Shown here: positions 1 through 5,112 of the stretch, piece after piece | How positions within the stretch are numbered: the stretch's first letter is position 1 | Layout of the letters: every line of letters starts with the position of its first letter | DNA from: Nitrospirota bacterium | GTDB taxonomy: Bacteria; Nitrospirota; JAOUDF01 | Length of the DNA stretch: 9,359 nt | Direction of reading: 5' to 3' | Assembly: GCA_029859385.1 (NCBI GenBank) | Contig: JAOUDF010000097.1 | Span: 1-9,359, forward strand | Notes under the pieces: generated by a model | Databases searched by the model: none | Told to the model about the DNA's origin: nothing | Seen by the model: only the letters and a program-made list of their open reading frames with translations | Translations under genes and position numbers: made by a program

Positions 1-3
1 AGT

Positions 4-1371
4 TCATCGGCCATTGGTCAGTACCGCAGCGGCTCGGGCCGCGGCCTCCGGTGTCTCGAATACGGGGAATCCCTTCTCTCTCCATGCCCTGTCCAGCCCC
101 CTGCTGAAGCTGCCGCCGGGGCTGCAGATGAGGACGGGCCTGTCGTAGCGGTCCCTTATCTCCTTGAGCCGGTTCAGTATATCCGGCGTAATGCGCGGCG
201 GTCCCCAGAGCACGGTCATGATGATGATGTCGTAACCGGCCTTGAGCCCTTCTTCCATGGCCAGGGCGTACTCGCGGTCGGCGGCGCTGCCGGTGAGGTC
301 CAGCGGGTTGGCCACGGTGTAGAATCCCGCGACGTTGGCCGCGATTTTGTCCCCTGCCTCCCGGGGGAGCGGCGACACGTCAAGCCCCATCGACTCGCAG
401 GCATCGCTGAGGCCAACCCCCACGCCGCCACCGCCGGTGACGATGAAAACCTTTTGGCCCGAGACGGGCTTGTAGAAACTCAGGGCCTGGCAGGCGTCCC
501 GCAGTTCCTCAAACCCCTCCGCCTCGATGATCCCCGCCTTTTTGAATGCGGCCCGATAGACTTCGTACCTGCCCGCCATGGCGCCGGTGTGAGAGCGGGC
601 GGCCCTGACCGCCGCTTCACCCTTTCCTATCTTGAGGGCGATCACCGGTTTCTTCGCAGCGCAGCGCGAGGCCGCCTCGATGAACCGTCGGCCATCGTCT
701 ACCGACTCGATATAGAGGGCCACGGCGGTGGTGTGAGGGTCGTCGGCGAGGAACTCCAGGCATTCGACCTCGCCCACGTCAATCCGGTTGCCGTAGCTTA
801 CCAGCCGGGCTACGCCGATGCCTTGCCGGGCCAGGTCGTCCATGATGACGGCGGCGATGGAGCCGCTCTGGGAGAGGATCGAAAGGCCGCCTTTTGCGGG
901 TCTTCCCACCTTGTCGCTGGTGATAAAAAATGTGTCGACGCACGAAGCGGTGTCGTAGAGCCCCATGCAGTTGGGGCCCATAAGCCGTATGCCGTGACCA
1001 GCGGCTTTTTTGCGGACTTCAGCCTCCAGTTGCCGCCCCTTTTCCCCGATTTCCCCGAATCCGGCGCTGATGATGATGGCCCCCCGCACCTTTCCGGCGG
1101 CATCGTCGAGCACTGAGAGGACGGCAGCGGCGGGGATGGCGATGACGGCCACGTCTACCTCGCCCTTGATCTCTTTCAGGGAGGGGAAGCAGGGGATGCC
1201 GTCGATTTCGGTATAGCGCGGGTTTACGGGGTAGATTTTCCCGGGGAAGCCCATCCGCCTGAGGCTGTCGAGGATTATGCGTGACAGTTTGCCCGGTTCG
1301 GGCGAGGCGCCGACGATGGCGATGGAGCGCGGTGCGAAGAAAAAGTCGATATCTGAGTCCGTCAGGTTCAC
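4..1371 (-). CDS. ADP-forming acyl-CoA synthetase, alpha-type subunit
   Basis: This 455-residue protein matches the alpha subunit of NDP-forming acetyl/acyl-CoA synthetases, which convert acyl-CoA, ADP and phosphate to acid, ATP and CoA (or the reverse) in the cytoplasm. An N-terminal Rossmann CoA-binding domain starts at SIAIVGAS (residues 17-23 region) and is followed by MGPNCMGLYD (131-140). A succinyl-CoA-synthetase-like domain carries SILSQSGS (164-171) and RSHTGAMAG (259-267), where His261 fits the family's phosphorylated histidine. A third domain begins near VTGGGGVG (311-318). The length is normal for a separate alpha subunit. No ATP-grasp beta domain is fused, so a partner is needed; it may lie just left of the window. 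The start is GTG, chosen for the GGAGG six bases upstream (1378-1382). The family is clear; the acyl substrate cannot be told from sequence. Confidence 0.88.
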   Translation of the reverse strand: MNLTDSDIDFFFAPRSIAIVGASPEPGKLSRIILDSLRRMGFPGKIYPVNPRYTEIDGIPCFPSLKEIKGEVDVAVIAIPAAAVLSVLDDAAGKVRGAIIISAGFGEIGEKGRQLEAEVRKKAAGHGIRLMGPNCMGLYDTASCVDTFFITSDKVGRPAKGGLSILSQSGSIAAVIMDDLARQGIGVARLVSYGNRIDVGEVECLEFLADDPHTTAVALYIESVDDGRRFIEAASRCAAKKPVIALKIGKGEAAVRAARSHTGAMAGRYEVYRAAFKKAGIIEAEGFEELRDACQALSFYKPVSGQKVFIVTGGGGVGVGLSDACESMGLDVSPLPREAGDKIAANVAGFYTVANPLDLTGSAADREYALAMEEGLKAGYDIIIMTVLWGPPRITPDILNRLKEIRDRYDRPVLICSPGGSFSRGLDRAWREKGFPVFETPEAAARAAAVLTNGR

Positions 1372-1398
1372 CGTTATCCTCCAGTTGATCCGGTGGGA

Positions 1399-1427
1399 AG
1401 AATAGCGGACGGAACGGGGGACGTCAA
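1399..1427 (-). promoter_or_regulatory. Sigma70-type promoter for the acyl-CoA synthetase gene
   Basis: On the minus strand, TTGACG (1422-1427) is followed after exactly 17 bases by TATTCT (1399-1404). The -35 box matches the consensus at five of six bases and the -10 box at four of six. Transcription would start near 1391-1393 and give a short leader of about 20 bases that contains the GGAGG ribosome site. The position directly upstream of a GTG-started gene supports it. It is a consensus match only. Confidence 0.5.
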
Positions 1428-1474
1428 ACCTGAAGATGAAAAATGGGAGGCAAAAGAGCCCAAAAAGGGATAAA

Positions 1475-1485
1475 CTAATTATTAG
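1475..1485. promoter_or_regulatory. Short AT-rich dyad upstream of the hibernation factor
   Basis: CTAAT-T-ATTAG is a perfect 5-bp dyad around one central base, in the AT-rich part of the divergent intergenic region, 35 bases before the HPF-fusion start codon. It could be an operator or part of a -10 region, but no convincing -35 box was found for the rightward gene. A dyad this short can arise by chance. Confidence 0.2.
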
Positions 1486-1520
1486 AGAAGTACCTCACTA
1501 ACCATAAAGAGGAGGACACT

Positions 1521-2069
1521 ATGAGGATCCCTCTCCAGATTTCAGTCCGCAATGTAGCCCTTTCCGAAGTAGCCAAAGACAATATCCGCGACAAGGCAGC
1601 CCAGCTTGACCAGTACTACAACAACATCACCAGTTGCAGGGTGACGGTCGAAGCCGTCAACCGGAGCCAGCGCCATGGGACTATCTACAATGTACGGATC
1701 GACATGACCGTGCCCGGTTCCGAGCTGGTGGTCAATCGTGAGTCGGACGAGGACGTCTACGTCGCCATCCGGGACGCCTTTGACGCCGCCATGCGCCAGA
1801 TGGAGAAGTATGCGCGCAAGCAGCGGGCCGAGGTCAAACACCATGAGTCTGCCCCGGAAGCGAGGGTTGCCAGGCTCTTCTCCAACGAGGGGTACGGTTT
1901 CATCGATAGCCCCGAAGGGTACGAGGTCTACTTCCACCGTAACAGTGTGCTCAACGGCGATTTCGCCAAGCTGGAGGTGGGGACGGCCGTGCGCTTTGTA
2001 GAAGAGATGGGGGAGAAGGGGCCCCAGGCCAGTACCGTAACCCTGATCCATCATCAGGCTATGGTCTGA
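1521..2069 (+). CDS. HPF/RaiA-type ribosome hibernation factor fused to a cold-shock domain
   Basis: This 182-residue cytoplasmic protein has two parts. Residues 1-100 match the HPF/RaiA (sigma54-modulation/S30AE) fold that binds the decoding centre of the small ribosomal subunit in resting cells: it begins MRIPLQISVRN and ends with the helix around DAFDAAMRQMEKYARKQ. Residues 113-178 form an OB-fold cold-shock-like domain with RNP-1-like EGYGFID (123-129) and RNP-2-like VYFHR (136-140). The usual long-HPF C-terminal dimerisation domain is absent and the nucleic-acid-binding domain takes its place. The start is supported by GAGGAGG (1509-1515) five bases upstream. It is divergent from the acyl-CoA synthetase gene and appears to be a single-gene unit. 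Both domains are recognisable; a role in ribosome protection combined with RNA binding is inferred. Confidence 0.88.
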   Translation: MRIPLQISVRNVALSEVAKDNIRDKAAQLDQYYNNITSCRVTVEAVNRSQRHGTIYNVRIDMTVPGSELVVNRESDEDVYVAIRDAFDAAMRQMEKYARKQRAEVKHHESAPEARVARLFSNEGYGFIDSPEGYEVYFHRNSVLNGDFAKLEVGTAVRFVEEMGEKGPQASTVTLIHHQAMV

Positions 2070-2097
2070 AAGGCATTCTTCCGGCGGCGTGTCTTTG

Positions 2098-2135
2098 GGC
2101 TGGTCAGTCCAACGGCTCGCCGCGGACTACCAGCC
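2098..2135 (+). terminator. Strong hairpin after the HPF-fusion gene, possible terminator
   Basis: GGCTGGT (2098-2104) pairs with ACCAGCC (2129-2135), and AGTCC (2106-2110) with GGACT (2124-2128), leaving one bulged C. This makes a 12-bp stem 28 bases after the stop codon, with a GC-rich loop that may fold further. No T-run follows, so it is not a textbook intrinsic terminator. It could instead protect the 3' end or assist Rho. Confidence 0.4.
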
Positions 2136-2418
2136 TGAACTTTATCCAGTGTCAATTCGATAAGCCATTCTTCTGAGACGCCGGTCGGCAACGACGGTCT
2201 CCTTCCACCCCGGCTTTACCCTGTCCTGTCCCGGTTCCTGCGCAATCGCTGCGCCCTTTCCTGTCTCATGTTTCCCGCTAATCGCTGAGGTCGCCTTTGT
2301 AGTTTGAGGGGATAATAACTCCATTTTGGTTGTTGCGGGTTAGAATTTGTCATAATTTTCTTGACGACCGCCCTCTTTATGGTAAGTTGATCCCTGACCC
2401 GGGAACAGGGGAGGGGGG
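2136..2418. other. Non-coding gap between the HPF fusion and the tungstate cluster
   Basis: Together with the preceding hairpin this is about 350 bases with no convincing gene. Open frames here lack ribosome sites and recognisable protein sequence. The right half becomes AT-rich (about 2300-2360), as expected near a promoter, with -10-like words TAGAAT (2341-2346) and CATAAT (2351-2356), but neither has a well-placed -35 box. A TTGACG at 2361-2366 is followed after 16 bases by the weak TAAGTT. The promoter of the tungstate operon is probably in this interval, but I cannot fix its position. Confidence 0.4.
2391..2411 (+). promoter_or_regulatory. Dyad overlapping the leader-peptide ribosome site
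   Basis: CCCTG (2392-2396) and CAGGG (2406-2410) form an inverted repeat around a CCCGGG core (2398-2403). Its right arm runs into the purine-rich ribosome site AGGGGAGGGGGG (2407-2418) of the putative leader peptide. It could be an operator for the regulator encoded next door, or an RNA hairpin that partly hides the ribosome site. Only the symmetry is seen; the role is inferred. Confidence 0.3.
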
Positions 2419-2469
2419 ATGTCATTGATAAACAAGAAACTGTTGGCTTCGTCGGCGGTGGTCCGATGA
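2419..2469 (+). CDS. Putative 16-residue leader peptide coupled to the regulator
   Basis: A short frame encodes MSLINKKLLASSAVVR and ends in TGA at 2467-2469, overlapping the regulator's ATG (2466-2468) as ATGA. A very purine-rich ribosome site (AGGGGAGGGGGG) sits directly before its ATG, while the regulator's own ATG has no clear Shine-Dalgarno nearby. This layout fits translational coupling: ribosomes load at the leader and re-initiate on the regulator. The peptide resembles no family I know and has no run of a single amino acid that would suggest classical attenuation. The alternative is that the strong ribosome site serves nothing and the frame is chance. Confidence 0.45.
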   Translation: MSLINKKLLASSAVVR

Positions 2470-3359
2470 GCAAGGAGATGCTGACCACCAAAGAGGTGGC
2501 CGAGTACCTCAATATCAACGAGAAGCAGGTCTACAAGCTTATTGCGGACAAGAAGATCCCCTGCACCCGGGCGACGGGGAAATGGACCTTCCCCAGAAAG
2601 CTCGTCGACGAGTGGATCGTCTCCGATGCCCTGACTTCCCGGGAGAGCGGCGAGCCGGATACTCATCTGGTCATGATGGGAAGCAACGACATGACCACCG
2701 AGCTGCTGGAGCACGAGCTGGAGCGGCAGTTTCCCCAGTTCACGGTCTCATGGGGCAACGTGGGGAGCGTCGGGGGGCTGGTCGCCCTCGACAAAGGCAT
2801 CTGCCATGTAGCGGGCTGCCACCTCTTCGACCCGGCGACCGGCACCTATAATCTGCCCTTCCTGGCGCGGTATATCCCTAATGTCCCCGCCGTGATGGTG
2901 AACCTGGTCTACCGGCAGCAGGGGCTTATGGTGCTGCCCGGAAATCCGATGGCGATTACCGGCCTGAGCGACCTGGTAAAGCCCGGCATGACATTCATCA
3001 ACCGGCAGGAGACATCGGGCACGAGGCAGTTACTCGATTTCCGGCTGAAAGAAGAGGGGATCGAGCCGGGGCAGATCGCGGGGTACGACCGCGAGGTCTT
3101 TACCCACATGGAGGTGGCCATTGCCGTCCTGGGCGGCACTGCCCATACCGGGCTGGGCATCCGTTCCGCCGCCCGGGCGCTAGGCCTTGATTTTATCCCC
3201 ATCGCCCGGGAGCGCTACGATCTGGTGATCCCCCAGAAATATCTGTATACTTCGCCCGTCAAGGCCCTGCTCGAGGTGATACGGTCGGAGCATTTCAGAG
3301 ATATGGTGAACGGGCTGGGCGGGTATGATACGAAGGATTCGGGATCGTTAATGGTGTGA
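2466..3359 (+). CDS. One-component regulator: helix-turn-helix plus binding-protein-like domain, probable tungstate/molybdate sensor
   Basis: This 297-residue protein begins with an excisionase/MerR-like helix-turn-helix (residues 5-53: LTTKEVAEYLNINEKQVYKLI, then the wing GKWTFPRKLVDEW). From about residue 68 to 285 it matches the PBP-like domain found behind such heads in molybdate/tungstate regulators. That domain includes GNVGSVGGLVAL (97-108), CHVAGCHLFDP (113-123) and NRQETSGTRQLLD (179-191). The SGT in the last motif echoes the anion-loop RGDNSGTH of TupA. It has no signal peptide, so it should sense oxyanion in the cytoplasm. It sits directly upstream of tupA in the same orientation and very likely controls the operon, itself included. 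Unlike ModE or TunR it has no TOBE domain. The start follows from the HTH beginning immediately after ATG. Fold and context are secure; the ligand is inferred. Confidence 0.85.
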   Translation: MSKEMLTTKEVAEYLNINEKQVYKLIADKKIPCTRATGKWTFPRKLVDEWIVSDALTSRESGEPDTHLVMMGSNDMTTELLEHELERQFPQFTVSWGNVGSVGGLVALDKGICHVAGCHLFDPATGTYNLPFLARYIPNVPAVMVNLVYRQQGLMVLPGNPMAITGLSDLVKPGMTFINRQETSGTRQLLDFRLKEEGIEPGQIAGYDREVFTHMEVAIAVLGGTAHTGLGIRSAARALGLDFIPIARERYDLVIPQKYLYTSPVKALLEVIRSEHFRDMVNGLGGYDTKDSGSLMV

Positions 3360-3363
3360 TAAC

Positions 3364-3421
3364 GTAGGGGCGATCCTTGTGATCGCCCGCATCTTTGGGC
3401 GAATACAAGATTCGCCCCTAC
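3364..3421. repeat. Palindromic repeat pair, 25-nt family (REP/BIME-like)
   Basis: Two 25-nt units face each other across an 8-base spacer. The left unit (3364-3388) starts GTAGGGGCGA and the right unit (3397-3421) ends TCGCCCCTAC. Each folds on its own: GGGCGATC/GATCGCCC with loop CTTGT, and GGGCGAAT/ATTCGCCC with loop ACAAG. The two units differ by base changes that keep both stems paired (two covarying pairs). I recall the GTAGGGGCGA-type palindrome as dispersed in many bacterial genomes. It fills most of the 83-base gap between the regulator and tupA and stops six bases before the tupA ribosome site. Confidence 0.8.
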
Positions 3422-3442
3422 AAAATAAGGAGGTACGATTAG

Positions 3443-4306
3443 ATGCCTGGCCGTAAGATGAATACTCTGTTTTCACTTCTGTTGTCCCTTTCCCTGTTTC
3501 TTCCCGGCAACCTGATTGCCGCCGAGCCCCAGAAGGCTGCGGAACCACTGAAGGACGTCCTGCTCGCCACCACCACCAGTACCCAGGATTCGGGACTGCT
3601 GGATGTCCTTATCCCGGCCTTTGAGAAGAAGAGCGGCTACACCGTGAAGACCCTTGCCATGGGCTCGGGACAGGCCATCACCATGGGGGAGATGGGAGAG
3701 ATCGACGTGGTGCTGGCCCATTCGCCCAAGGCCGAAGAGAAATTCGTGGCGGGCGGCTCGGGGATCAACCGGCGCCTGGTGATGCACAACGACTTCGTGA
3801 TCGTCGGCCCCGAAAAGGACCCGGCGAAGATCGGCGGGCTGAATTCGGCGGGAGCGGCCATCGGGCGCATTGCCGAGGCCAAGGCCCTCTTTGTCTCCCG
3901 GGGTGATAACTCCGGTACCCACGCCAGGGAAAAAGGGCTGTGGAAAGATGCGGCGGTTGAGCCCAAGGGGCAGAAGTGGTACCAGGAGGCCGGCGGCGGC
4001 ATGGGGCAGACCCTTCGCGTGGCCTCGGAGAAGGGCGGTTACTGCCTTACCGACCGGGCGACGTACCTCGCGCTCAAAAAGAACCTCAAGCTTAAAGTCC
4101 TGGTGGAGGGCGACAAGTCGCTGCTGAACGTCTATCACGTCATCGAGGTAAACGCGAAGAAGTGGCCCGCGGTCAACGGCGCCGGGGCAAAGGCCTTCGG
4201 CGAGTTCCTTGTATCGAAAGATGCCCAGAAGATCATCGCCGAGTTTGGAAAGAAAAAATTTGGCGAGCCGCTGTTTATCGCTGACGCGGGGAAGAAGGAA
4301 GATTAA
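3443..4306 (+). CDS. tupA: Tungstate ABC transporter, periplasmic binding protein TupA
   Basis: TupA captures tungstate in the periplasm and delivers it to the TupBC complex; tungsten then feeds tungstopterin enzymes. The 287-residue product has a signal peptide (basic MPGRKMN, hydrophobic core to about 25, likely cleavage after IAA at 27) with no lipobox cysteine, so it should be soluble. The mature protein begins with the family hallmark TTTSTQDSGLLD (43-54). This is followed by MGSGQAI (73-79), AHSPKAEEKF (92-101), VSRGDNSGTH (151-160) and GYCLTDRATY (199-208), all typical of TupA rather than ModA. The length is normal. The start is set by AAGGAGG (3427-3433), nine bases upstream; Met6 (3458) is an alternative. 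It is the first transporter gene of the operon and is flanked on both sides by palindromic repeats. Confidence 0.93.
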   Translation: MPGRKMNTLFSLLLSLSLFLPGNLIAAEPQKAAEPLKDVLLATTTSTQDSGLLDVLIPAFEKKSGYTVKTLAMGSGQAITMGEMGEIDVVLAHSPKAEEKFVAGGSGINRRLVMHNDFVIVGPEKDPAKIGGLNSAGAAIGRIAEAKALFVSRGDNSGTHAREKGLWKDAAVEPKGQKWYQEAGGGMGQTLRVASEKGGYCLTDRATYLALKKNLKLKVLVEGDKSLLNVYHVIEVNAKKWPAVNGAGAKAFGEFLVSKDAQKIIAEFGKKKFGEPLFIADAGKKED

Positions 4307-4324
4307 GGGTTTCGTCAAAAAGTC

Positions 4325-4402
4325 GTCACACCGGTGAAAACCGGTGTCCAGCGGTTGATTGGCGAATTGGAGAAACTGGATTCCGGCTTTCGCCGGAATG
4401 AC
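4325..4402. repeat. Palindromic repeat pair, 27-nt family (REP/BIME-like), in the tupA-tupB gap
   Basis: Two 27-nt units in inverted orientation (4325-4351 and, reversed, 4376-4402) are separated by 24 bases. Each reads GTCA, a six-base arm, a six-base loop, the complementary arm, then TCCAG. The left arms are CACCGG/CCGGTG; the right unit, read on the minus strand, has TTCCGG/CCGGAA. A second copy of the whole pair lies at 7806-7881. If translated, the right unit gives the familiar spurious peptide WIPAFAGMT, a sign of this widespread repeat rather than of protein. The pair fills most of the 112-base tupA-tupB spacer. Confidence 0.85.
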
Positions 4403-4418
4403 AACAATATCTCGTCAC

Positions 4419-5111
4419 ATGGACCTTATTCTTGACGGCCTGCGCAAGGCCATCCTGCTCATCGTTTCTCTCGACAGGGAGGTGTGGGATATCATCCTTC
4501 TCTCCCTCAAGGTCTCCGGGAGCGCCACGCTCATCAGCATTCTCATCGGCATACCAGGGGGGGTGGCGCTGGCCTTCTCTCGCTTCCCCGGCAGGCGGTT
4601 CATCGCCGCCATGGTTAACACCAGCATGGGGCTGCCGCCGGTCGTCGTCGGCCTCTTCGTCACCATCATGCTCTGGCGAGGCGGCCCGCTGGCGGCGCTC
4701 CACCTCCTCTACACCCCCTCGGCCATGGTCATCGCCCAGTCGGTCATCGCCGCGCCTATCGTTGCCGGCATCACCATGGCCTCCATGCAGCAGCTCGACC
4801 CCAAACTCATTCTGCAGATCAGGGCCCTGGGGGCGACCCGGTTGCAGATGCTCCGCCTTCTCCTTCGGGAGACGCGGCTTCCGCTGCTGGCGGCGGTCAT
4901 GGCCGGGTTCGGCGGGGTCATCTCCGAGGTCGGCGCCTCCATCATGGTGGGCGGCAATATCCTGGGGCAGACCCGCGTCCTCACCACCGCCACCGTCATG
5001 GAGACCGGCAAGGGGAACTTCGACACCGCCATTGCCCTGAGCATCATCCTGCTGCTGCTCGCCTACAGCGTCACCCTCGGCCTTACCCTCATCCAGCAGA
5101 AGAGGCGGTAG
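4419..5111 (+). CDS. tupB: Tungstate ABC transporter permease TupB
   Basis: TupB is the inner-membrane channel subunit, probably a homodimer, that passes tungstate from TupA into the cytoplasm. From ATG at 4419 the protein has 230 residues, the usual length, with several hydrophobic segments (about 24-53, 61-85, 99-121, 136-158, 203-224). The cytoplasmic coupling loop that docks on the ATPase is seen as QIRALGATRLQMLRLLLRET (123-142) before LPLLAAVMAGFGG. A longer frame begins with TTG at 4359, but its extra 20 residues translate the palindromic repeat (WIPAFAGMT), so I reject that start. MDLILDGLRKAI is a typical TupB beginning. No Shine-Dalgarno precedes 4419, which is unusual for this window. 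It overlaps no neighbour and leaves a single base before tupC. Confidence 0.9.
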   Translation: MDLILDGLRKAILLIVSLDREVWDIILLSLKVSGSATLISILIGIPGGVALAFSRFPGRRFIAAMVNTSMGLPPVVVGLFVTIMLWRGGPLAALHLLYTPSAMVIAQSVIAAPIVAGITMASMQQLDPKLILQIRALGATRLQMLRLLLRETRLPLLAAVMAGFGGVISEVGASIMVGGNILGQTRVLTTATVMETGKGNFDTAIALSIILLLLAYSVTLGLTLIQQKRR

Positions 5112-5112
5112 C

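Noticed and set aside
454..1116. Long plus-strand open frame opposite the acyl-CoA synthetase gene
   Set aside because: It is antisense to a clearly recognisable enzyme, has no ribosome site or known protein sequence, and is expected as a shadow in GC-rich coding DNA.
1542..2054. 170-residue minus-strand frame opposite the HPF fusion
   Set aside because: It mirrors a confidently identified gene and shows no family resemblance.
2181..2300. tRNA, riboswitch (including the molybdenum/tungsten cofactor motif) or CRISPR array in the pre-tup gap
   Set aside because: No cloverleaf, no regularly spaced direct repeats and no fold I can match to a known riboswitch; only short, weak stems such as GCGCA/TGCGC.
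2142..2714. Minus-strand frames in the gap before and across the regulator
   Set aside because: They lack ribosome sites and recognisable sequence and in part lie opposite the helix-turn-helix coding region.
3473..4318. 281-residue minus-strand frame covering nearly all of tupA
   Set aside because: TupA motifs on the plus strand are unambiguous; the antisense product has shadow-like composition rich in G, R and L, with no recognisable domain.
4359..4418. TTG-started N-terminal extension of TupB
   Set aside because: The extra residues are the repeat translated (WIPAFAGMT), no ribosome site precedes the TTG, and TupB proteins normally begin at the MDLILDG position.
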